Assembly: GCA_017889125.1 (NCBI GenBank)
Contig: JAGHER010000247.1
Coordinates: forward strand, 1 to 41,861
Reading direction: 5' to 3'
Length of the DNA stretch: 41,861 bases
Source: Lachnospiraceae bacterium
GTDB lineage: Bacteria > Bacillota > Clostridia > Lachnospirales > Lachnospiraceae
Shown: positions 35,101 to 39,907 of the stretch, piece by piece
Layout: each line of letters begins with the position of its first letter
Position numbering within the stretch: the stretch's first letter is position 1
The notes under the pieces: generated by a model
The model's input: only the letters and a program-made list of their open reading frames with translations
Databases searched by the model: none
Told to the model about the DNA's origin: nothing
Program-made: the position numbers and the translations under genes

Positions 35101-35590
35101 AGTAAATGAACCTGCTGTAGGAGCTGAGGCTGTCCCGGATGAATTGGAGAATAGGAATTTAACAGGTAATGATATTCCGGAAGAGATAGAATTTGAATCC
35201 TATGAACAAGAGTTTATTGCAGAGGAGCGTCAGCCGCAGACCGAGGAAGTAAAAGCAGAAGGTATAAGAAATACCGTGCCGGAAGAGGCAGAATTTGAAT
35301 CCTATGAACAGGAGTTTATTGCAGAGGAGCGTCATCCCCAGGCAGAAGAAGTAAAAGCAGAAGATATAAGAAATATCGAGCCAGAAGAAGTAGCAATGCC
35401 GGAAGAGATGGAATTCGAATCCTATGAACAAGCGTTTATTGCAGAGAAACGTCAAGTTCAGCCAATGTCTTTTGCAGAATTAATGGCGGAAAATCAGCCG
35501 GTATCGCCAAAACAGAGGAAAAAACCTGCGCCCGGGGTGAGTAAGGAAGTGCCGACAGCAAAAAAGTCTAAAGGCAGTGCGGAACTGTAA
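32123..35590 (+). CDS. Giant putative T4SS substrate 2 (1155 aa), paralogue of substrate 1
   Basis: A 1155-residue hydrophilic protein lacking a signal peptide. The start is ATG 32123 with AAAGGAGGAAAA upstream; the frame is open earlier, but only inside the previous gene. Residues ~19-840 align with residues ~325-1180 of substrate 1: FYTPVEGM, GNGGNIFYFEENPKRPGYY, PTECSGSAYAN (C274), KWEFHAAVKAASFEM, MMDHAGMSMDVSIGIYESE. Unlike substrate 1 it continues with a ~130-residue helical module (~847-977) that recurs twice in the next protein. Three ESYEQ(E/A)FIAE repeats follow, then MSFAELMAEN (1115-1124) and a Lys-rich tail. It arose by duplication and module exchange. No known function. Confidence 0.82.
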   Translation: MTLEEIRAMEVPQEQAAGRFYTPVEGMVGTGAPLVAAASVSMTENRPEQVGGGTYSGMEVTQEVMEAIKRGNGGNIFYFEENPKRPGYYSMHPTYPEYGADAPGEKPYKIRENINWLYKGIASRFINSQGALDFRAGLRFMGEFESRVFNDYSEENPLLPEEEIRKGRIQWLCNELRIPGDVQEDFSRFAESCMAPLGENPNKYAFAYSNLTSIISNWCGAGIVMEETMKGSQPEEEEFRNYQAPGFVRSCMEIFELAGIDPHSERRMIIPTECSGSAYANDQLFKRESFASQNRTALGIFDINIKKMEEQLVERKRDIENEKNKLQHHHMDNDSQEERERLFSERLGQLEQELVDVQSEIDERGIEDPDMMLKWEFHAAVKAASFEMDQPDGTRKTYFITLEGFAPESNVMMDHAGMSMDVSIGIYESEEDFIQYYRQDQARVRTGDPISNKVSELHEKRDDYMRHSMKKLYAFPKELDTREIQQQAALVRQSLQQDMTAVYCGKKPDGDDDEKVELPGPVLGISIEGAASLYEPEHRKMERRAKDFISRIPSEYRAQYQALVDAYGYLNYKINDLANQEMCLDGIADMQDERLSRENLSPTEQNEVRERISKLHALADEAENASIPGRQAREHVSAVLAGILEGQIHTITNEEELDSVNQILHDYGLTADAAVALAVAVQGNTLPVSEIHMDIQEALPGLAGRLIEVEDFRNANEMAVNFAVDNFDSAIKGAFLPEEREALNVTGMEFFERIMIDGLQVSQILSAKYPAGQITEELAKCEVMAAACRGEQVEFALGWSIEDESGKVRLNATSRIPEVQEFVARKEAGLQSQEERRPNYDERTVGNESQRFRNLYNELRNADSAFHINSREFRNVLSALDQLCGKTEALFAQDERDRAHVTIEEELTQIKESYDNLQAACAAYLEKNNGIRKTELGNVRSILVGKIQDLAVEDKNTLDRNRVINMRTNYRDIIMESRCPRNSNENLMSEEVQVNEPAVGAEAVPDELENRNLTGNDIPEEIEFESYEQEFIAEERQPQTEEVKAEGIRNTVPEEAEFESYEQEFIAEERHPQAEEVKAEDIRNIEPEEVAMPEEMEFESYEQAFIAEKRQVQPMSFAELMAENQPVSPKQRKKPAPGVSKEVPTAKKSKGSAEL
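34661..35056 (+). repeat. Helical module, copy 1 (in substrate 2)
   Basis: Encodes about 130 residues of the pattern SQRFRNL-NEL-AD---HINSREF(R/K)NVLSALE, then ACAAY--KN-G-RKTELGN-RSIL and a final MRT-YR-IIM-SR. Two more copies lie at 35654-36054 and 36061-36455 in the next gene. The units look like a helical bundle, perhaps a targeting or oligomerisation domain. Confidence 0.75.
35189..35458 (+). repeat. Three EFESYEQ(E/A)FIAE repeats in substrate 2
   Basis: Units begin at about 35189, 35291 and 35411 (spacing 102 and 120 nt, that is 34 and 40 codons). Each encodes EFESYEQEFIAEE or a close variant, separated by acidic Glu/Pro-rich linkers. A fourth unit lies in the next gene at about 37726-37768. 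The glutamate-rich repeats sit just before the C-terminal FAELM motif. Confidence 0.8.
35465..35494 (+). other. Shared C-terminal motif, copy in substrate 2
   Basis: Encodes MSFAELMAEN (residues 1115-1124), 31 residues before the C-terminus and followed by a Lys/Pro-rich basic tail. It matches MTFADLMKEN in substrate 1 (31969-31998) and, less fully, ITFSQLEQE in the 99-residue protein (16996-17022). I regard it as a candidate recognition signal for the coupling ATPase. Confidence 0.55.
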
Positions 35591-35602
35591 CGGAGGTAGA
35601 AA

Positions 35603-37945
35603 ATGGCAGAAGAACAAAACAGCGTATTGTTTGAACATGGTGAAAAAACGATAGAAAGCGAATCCCAACGTTTTAGAAATTTACTTAATGAATTGAAAAA
35701 AGCGGACGCCACATTACATATCAACAGTCGGGAATTTCGAAATGTTTTGTCCGCATTAGAAAAGCTATGCGGAGAAACCGAAGCCCTGTTTAATCAGAGG
35801 GAGAGTGAGAGGGCGCACTATACAGTTATTCAGGAATTAAACCGGACCAAAGACTTTTATGCCCAACTGCAGACAGCATGTGCTGCATATTTCAAGAAGA
35901 ATGAGGGAAAGCGCAGGACAGAGCTTGGAAATACGCGGAGTATTCTGATTGAACGAATCCAAAATCTGGCTGCGGAAGACAAGGAGGCATTGGATGCTGC
36001 CGTGGCAATAGACATGAGGACGAGTTACCGGAATATTATTATGAACAGCCGGAACAGCAGCGCAAGGCGGAGCTTTACTGACTTGTACAGCGATTTAAAG
36101 CAGGCTGATGCCAAACTCCATATTAACAGCAGAGAATTTAAAAATGTTCTCTCTGCATTAGAAAAATTGAATGCCAGGACAGCTCCTCTTTTTCAGGCAG
36201 CGGAGGGAGAACAGCCGCTGGTGATGAATGCAGCGGATTTGACTGAGATCAGAAAGCTTTATTCTGAACTGAAAACATCCTGCACAGAGTATTTGAACCA
36301 AAGGGGAGGAACGCGCAGCAGTAAACTGGGAAATATGCGCAGACAGTTGATTGAAGGAATTTCTCAGTTGGCATCAGAGGATATTGAAGCGTTGGGTAAT
36401 GTTCATTTAGATTCGAATACCAATCTTCCAGATGTCATTGCAAATGGCCGTCACAAAGCAGTTCAAGTTGACTTGGCTTCGCTGCCCTCAGTAGGCGGCA
36501 ATTTAAGCTCACGTATAAGGATAGAGCGTGAGGAAGATCAATTAGATGGATTTTTTACGGCGGAAAGTGTTGTGCTGGATGCGAACGTAGAAACAGAAAA
36601 ACTTGTTAATAAGTACGCTGAGAAATATCCGCAGTATAAAGAGTATCTTGACTTGCTGAATAAACGAGAAGATGGTGCAGGAGACCATTTCCTTGTTAAC
36701 GTATCTGTGGAATCTTTGATGGAAGAAAGATTCAGGCAGGCTTACGAAGATAAGACACAAGTATTTCGTGCTCATTTTAATGCAATAAGAGTTAAACTGG
36801 ATCCTTCCGGTACAAAGTCAAATGAGATTGATCTTCTTACGGAGGATTTAAACTTCCGTATGATGCTTTATGAATTAAGAAAAGAAATTGCGTTCCTGAC
36901 TAATGCAAAGAAGACCATGGAAAACGCAGAGATAAAAGTAGGGAATAATATCGAAAAAAGAAATGTGGCAATGTCGAGAATGGCCCAGCTTATAGGTTGC
37001 CCGGATATTCTCGCACATTCTAGCACGATGTACATTCAGAATGGGGAAGAGAGGATTTCTGGGATTTATATGGAAAAAGCCCCTGGCCTTGATGCTGCAA
37101 AGTTTAGGACGACGCCGGAATTTTTAGGAAATAATCTTTTTAATACTGCGGAAGCAAAAGAACAGCTAGCAGACCTGCAGGCTCTTGATTATATCTGCGG
37201 AAATATTGATCGCCATGCTGCAAATATGTTCTATCAGTTTGAGCAGAAAGAAGATGGTCGTGTTGCACTCTCCAAAATTACGGGAATTGACAATGACTGT
37301 TCTTTTGGAACATTGAGCCCTGAAAAGATAAAAGACTATAAGGGAAATCTTGCCACACCTGAACAAATGCGTGCACTCAATCAATCTACCTGTGATCTGA
37401 TTCAGGGCCTTTCTAAAGATGTGTTAAAGTTTTCACTTGGTGATCTGTTAACGGAAGAGGAAATTGAAGCTGCGTGGAAGCGTACGGAGACACTGCAGAA
37501 TCATATTAAGAAATCTTTGGAGGCAGATGCGCAAATTGAAAATCCTATTCGGATTATTCAGGGAAAAGAGGAGTGGAATACGATTTCATTAACTGACTTA
37601 GGAGAAGGGCAGAACGATAATCTGTTTGGGAAAGTAGATAATCTTCGCCGTGATGTTGAACGTTTTAAAGCCATGCAGGAGATGGAAAAGTGGAAAAAAG
37701 AAGTCCTTGCGCGGGAAAAAGAGGTTGAAATCGAATCCTACGAACAAGAATTTATTGCAGAGGAACATCAGCCTAAGTCAGCAGGGAGAAGCAGAATCTG
37801 TTTAGATGAATTAGACGCGGCTGTGCGGCCGAGCAACAACCAGGAAGTAATCGGAAATAGAAATCGAAATAATTTAACAGTAAACAGAGCGGCGGAAAAT
37901 ACGAATAACATCGGAGAGAGAGCAAAAGGCGGAATTGCAAAATAA
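35603..37945 (+). CDS. Putative T4SS substrate 3 with PI3/PI4-kinase- or HipA-like kinase core (780 aa)
   Basis: A 780-residue protein without a signal peptide; GGAGGT precedes the ATG. Two copies of the helical module occupy ~18-150 and ~153-285. Residues ~440-600 look like an atypical kinase of the PI3/PI4-kinase, actin-fragmin kinase or HipA type: RNVAMSRMAQLIGCPDIL, then ISGIYMEKAPG, a catalytic loop CGNIDRHAANMF (D536, H538, N541) and a metal-binding segment GIDNDCSFG (D563, D565). The spacing of loop and IDND is as expected. A single ESYEQEFIAEE lies near residue 712, before a basic, Asn-rich end. The substrate may be protein or lipid. A kinase delivered by a type IV system is reminiscent of Legionella effectors. 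Confidence 0.8.
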   Translation: MAEEQNSVLFEHGEKTIESESQRFRNLLNELKKADATLHINSREFRNVLSALEKLCGETEALFNQRESERAHYTVIQELNRTKDFYAQLQTACAAYFKKNEGKRRTELGNTRSILIERIQNLAAEDKEALDAAVAIDMRTSYRNIIMNSRNSSARRSFTDLYSDLKQADAKLHINSREFKNVLSALEKLNARTAPLFQAAEGEQPLVMNAADLTEIRKLYSELKTSCTEYLNQRGGTRSSKLGNMRRQLIEGISQLASEDIEALGNVHLDSNTNLPDVIANGRHKAVQVDLASLPSVGGNLSSRIRIEREEDQLDGFFTAESVVLDANVETEKLVNKYAEKYPQYKEYLDLLNKREDGAGDHFLVNVSVESLMEERFRQAYEDKTQVFRAHFNAIRVKLDPSGTKSNEIDLLTEDLNFRMMLYELRKEIAFLTNAKKTMENAEIKVGNNIEKRNVAMSRMAQLIGCPDILAHSSTMYIQNGEERISGIYMEKAPGLDAAKFRTTPEFLGNNLFNTAEAKEQLADLQALDYICGNIDRHAANMFYQFEQKEDGRVALSKITGIDNDCSFGTLSPEKIKDYKGNLATPEQMRALNQSTCDLIQGLSKDVLKFSLGDLLTEEEIEAAWKRTETLQNHIKKSLEADAQIENPIRIIQGKEEWNTISLTDLGEGQNDNLFGKVDNLRRDVERFKAMQEMEKWKKEVLAREKEVEIESYEQEFIAEEHQPKSAGRSRICLDELDAAVRPSNNQEVIGNRNRNNLTVNRAAENTNNIGERAKGGIAK
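35654..36054 (+). repeat. Helical module, copy 2 (in substrate 3)
   Basis: Encodes residues ~18-150, with SQRFRNLLNELKKAD, HINSREFRNVLSALEKLCG and RRTELGNTRSIL. It is closer to copy 1 in the preceding gene than to copy 3 directly behind it, which suggests that copies 1 and 2 were exchanged or duplicated more recently. Confidence 0.75.
36061..36455 (+). repeat. Helical module, copy 3 (in substrate 3)
   Basis: Encodes residues ~153-285, with RRSFTDLYSDLKQAD, HINSREFKNVLSALEKLN and TRSSKLGNMRRQLIEGI. It is more diverged than the other two copies, but the HINSREF(K/R)NVLSALE core is kept. Confidence 0.72.
37726..37768 (+). repeat. Fourth ESYEQEFIAEE repeat, in substrate 3
   Basis: Encodes EIESYEQEFIAEEHQ near the C-terminal end of the kinase-like protein. 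The DNA matches the units at 35189-35458 closely, so this short element is shared between the two neighbouring substrates. Confidence 0.75.
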
Positions 37946-37963
37946 TAGCAAAATAAATTCAGC

Positions 37964-37993
37964 TTGACAATATCTGCCATTTCGCAGTAAACT
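37964..37993 (+). promoter_or_regulatory. Sigma-A-type promoter of the hydrogenase-maturation operon
   Basis: A perfect -35 TTGACA (37964-37969) and a -10 TAAACT (37988-37993) are 18 bp apart. Transcription should start near 38000, directly before the first pairing strand of the leader (38009). It lies 19 nt after the stop of the last secretion-operon gene. Confidence 0.7.
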
Positions 37994-38008
37994 TTACACA
38001 GTATCTGC

Positions 38009-38144
38009 GCCGTAAGCGGCATCTTCTCTGAGGAAACGAGGATTAAATCACCGTTTCCCTTACGGCAAAGACGGAAAAAATAAGCGGACTGACCGAAAGC
38101 AGCGGCTGACGGAAAGAGAGAGATTCTGCATGGCACACATGCAG
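38009..38144 (+). ncRNA. Candidate structured leader RNA (riboswitch or attenuator)
   Basis: GCCGTAAG (38009-38016) pairs with CTTACGGC (38059-38066). Directly stacked inside it, GGAAACG (38032-38038) pairs with CGTTTCC (38052-38058). A separate hairpin CTGCATG/CATGCAG lies at 38126-38144 with a 5-nt loop. Between them is a purine-rich segment with repeated CGGACTGACCG/CGGCTGACGG words. All lie between a promoter and an intrinsic terminator. It does not fit the TPP, FMN, cobalamin, SAM, glycine or c-di-GMP-I consensus as I remember them; a Moco-type or unknown class remains possible. Confidence 0.5.
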
Positions 38145-38165
38145 GTTTGTTTCGTGTACCTTACA

Positions 38166-38206
38166 GGCGCCGGAAGGACAGCTTTCGCTTCTTCCGGCGC
38201 CTTTTT
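38166..38206 (+). terminator. Intrinsic terminator inside the hydrogenase leader
   Basis: A perfect 11-bp G+C-rich stem, GGCGCCGGAAG (38166-38176) with CTTCCGGCGCC (38191-38201), is followed by TTTTT (38202-38206). It lies ~170 nt downstream of the promoter and ~190 nt before the first gene, so it can act as an attenuator. It would also stop read-through from the secretion operon. Confidence 0.88.
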
Positions 38207-38308
38207 GCGCGATAAGCCCGGAAAGTGGCTGCCGTGCTTGCACGAGCAGACATTTGCCGGGCAACGGACAGCGAGCGGCTTTGCCGCGAGATGTTCGTGG
38301 TATCGCGA

Positions 38309-38341
38309 ATCGGATAGGGGAAGGGACTTCCCCTATCCGAT
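38309..38341 (+). repeat. 15-bp perfect inverted repeat without T-run
   Basis: ATCGGATAGGGGAAG (38309-38323) pairs perfectly with CTTCCCCTATCCGAT (38327-38341) around a 3-nt loop. No T-run follows, so it is not an intrinsic terminator. It lies 55 nt before the TTG start of the TM1266-like gene and may stabilise or regulate that mRNA, or be a protein-binding site. Confidence 0.7.
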
Positions 38342-38396
38342 CGGAAATCGTCATTACGATGGCGCACCAGTTCGTTTCAGGAAAGGAAGTGTTATT

Positions 38397-38681
38397 TTGG
38401 AGGAATCCAGCACAAGAATCGCCGTGATCGGCATCATCATCGAGGACCGGCGGCAGGCGGAGAAAATCAACAGCCTGCTTCACCAGTACAGTGCTTACGT
38501 TATCGGGCGCATGGGCCTGCCCTATGAGAAGAAGCAGGTTAATATTATCAGTATAGTTCTTGACGCGCCTATGGATATCATCAGCGCATTATCCGGAAAG
38601 CTGGGGCGGCTTCCCGGGGTCAGCTCCAAGGCGCTGTATTCCCGGGCCGGGATGGCAGAGCGGGAAGAGGGAAAGCCATGA
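38397..38681 (+). CDS. TM1266-family putative [FeFe]-hydrogenase system regulator
   Basis: A 94-residue ACT/NikR-like domain protein of the TM1266 family, which is usually found beside hydEFG. The core is RIAVIGIIIEDRRQAEKIN, then YVIGRMGLPYEKKQVNIISI and ALSGKLGRLPGVSSKALYS. The start is TTG 38397 with AAAGGAAGTG 7-8 nt upstream; a longer frame reaching back across the terminator is not credible. Such proteins are annotated as iron-only hydrogenase system regulators, but the ligand is not known. Its stop overlaps the hydE ATG (ATGA). Confidence 0.9.
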   Translation: MEESSTRIAVIGIIIEDRRQAEKINSLLHQYSAYVIGRMGLPYEKKQVNIISIVLDAPMDIISALSGKLGRLPGVSSKALYSRAGMAEREEGKP

Positions 38682-39835
38682 GCGGCGGAGCGGAGGCCGC
38701 GAATGCAAAAGCCATAAGCCATGAAGCAAAGGCCGCGTATAGCAAAGCTGTAGGCCCAGAGGTGGCGAATCATGCTTTTGCGAATCCGGAAAAGGAAGCC
38801 TGCTTAAAGGAGCTGGAAACCAAAGGAAAGCTTTCCCGCGGCCAATGGCTCACTCTCCTAAATACCCCATCCCAGGCGGATGCAGAGGCCGCCGCCCGAA
38901 TCGCCTGCCGCATCCGGGATGAGCAGTACGGCAGGCGGGTATTTATTCGGGGGCTGATTGAATTTACCAATATCTGCCGGAATGACTGCTATTACTGCGG
39001 CATCCGAAAAAGCAATCATTGTGCCAAGCGCTACCGCCTTACCCGTGAGGAAATCCTTGCCTGCTGCCGGGAGGGCTGGGAGCTGGGCTTTCGCACCTTT
39101 GTCCTCCAGGGCGGGGAGGATCCCTGGTTTACGGATCAGCGGATGGTGGAATTGATTCAGGCCATAAAGGGGGAATTTCCCCACTGTGCCCTGACCCTCT
39201 CCATCGGCGAGCGGGAGAGGGAAAGCTATCTGGCCTTCCGCAGGGCGGGGGCAGACCGGTATCTTCTTCGCCATGAGACGGCGGATGCAAAGCATTACCG
39301 CTTCCTTCATCCGGAAGAAATGTCTCTGGAGCATAGGATGAATTGCCTTCGTGAGCTTAAGGCGCTGGGCTTTCAGACCGGCGCAGGCTTTATGGTGGGG
39401 TCTCCTGGGCAGACCATTCATACTCTGGCGAAAGACCTGATGTTTCTCCAGGAACTCCGGCCGGAGATGGTGGGAATCGGCCCCTTCCTTCCCCACCATG
39501 ACACGCCTTTACATGACCAGCCGCCAGGATCTGTGGAGCTTACTTTGTATCTCTTAAGCCTGGTGCGGATCATGCTGCCGGATGTGCTTCTTCCGGCCAC
39601 CACGGCTTTGGGAACCGCCTCCAGGAAGGGGAGAGAGGCGGGAATACTGGCCGGCGCCAATGTGGTGATGCCCAATTTATCCCCGGCCAGTGTGCGGGAG
39701 AAATACCTGCTCTATGACAACAAAATCTGCACGGGAAATGAAGCTGCTGAGAATCTGAGCGCCCTTCGCGCATCCATGAGCGCCATCGGCTTTCAGGTGG
39801 CCATTGACCGTGGAGACCATAAATCCATTTTATAA
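38678..39835 (+). CDS. hydE: [FeFe]-hydrogenase maturase HydE (radical SAM)
   Basis: A 385-residue radical SAM enzyme needed to assemble the 2Fe subcluster of the H-cluster. The [4Fe-4S] motif is CRNDCYYC (C100, C104, C107), followed by GIRKSN, VLQGGEDPWF, GAGFMVGSPGQT and GIGPFLPHHDTPL, all typical of HydE. An unusual Ala/Lys-rich extension of ~38 residues precedes the conserved part. It is encoded by an imperfect direct repeat (38695-38720 and 38731-38756). The ATG overlaps the TM1266 stop. No hydrogenase structural gene is visible in the window. Confidence 0.95.
   Translation: MSGGAEAANAKAISHEAKAAYSKAVGPEVANHAFANPEKEACLKELETKGKLSRGQWLTLLNTPSQADAEAAARIACRIRDEQYGRRVFIRGLIEFTNICRNDCYYCGIRKSNHCAKRYRLTREEILACCREGWELGFRTFVLQGGEDPWFTDQRMVELIQAIKGEFPHCALTLSIGERERESYLAFRRAGADRYLLRHETADAKHYRFLHPEEMSLEHRMNCLRELKALGFQTGAGFMVGSPGQTIHTLAKDLMFLQELRPEMVGIGPFLPHHDTPLHDQPPGSVELTLYLLSLVRIMLPDVLLPATTALGTASRKGREAGILAGANVVMPNLSPASVREKYLLYDNKICTGNEAAENLSALRASMSAIGFQVAIDRGDHKSIL
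38695..38756 (+). repeat. Imperfect 26-nt direct repeat encoding the HydE N-terminal extension
   Basis: Two units start with GGCCGCG and end with GCC (38695-38720 and 38731-38756). They are 36 nt apart start to start, with 18 of 26 positions alike by eye. An additional inverted pair GCAAAAGC/GCTTTTGC lies at about 38704 and 38774. Together they suggest slippage or a small inserted element that lengthened HydE. Confidence 0.5.
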
Positions 39836-39907
39836 AAAAGCAGCCCATGAGGCTGCGTCCGAGGGGAAAGAAAAGACTGACCCTGAGGTAGAAAGGAAAA
39901 GAAAATC

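Larger units (their letters stand above)
37946..38396 (+). other. 451-nt gene-free region: promoter, structured leader, terminator, second hairpin
   Basis: No credible gene lies here; an open frame from 38130 is only an upstream extension of the TM1266-like gene across RNA structures. The region holds a promoter (37964-37993), a structured segment with 8-bp and 7-bp pairings (38009-38066), a hairpin (38126-38144), an intrinsic terminator (38166-38206) and a 15-bp perfect hairpin (38309-38341). The order promoter, folded leader, terminator, gene is that of a riboswitch or attenuator for the hydrogenase-maturation operon. I could not match it to a known riboswitch class. Confidence 0.65.

Noticed and set aside
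28387-35590. Giant proteins as relaxases or DNA-processing enzymes
   Set aside because: No HUH histidine triad with catalytic Tyr, no helicase or primase motif could be found.
4406-37945. Integrative conjugative element
   Set aside because: VirD4 and VirB4 suggest it at first, but there is no relaxase, integrase, excisionase, replication gene or att-like repeat, and both flanks are ordinary chromosomal genes.
38130-38396. N-terminal extension of the TM1266-like protein (183-residue frame)
   Set aside because: The frame runs through an intrinsic terminator and hairpins, and a good ribosome site exists at the TTG 38397, where the family homology begins.
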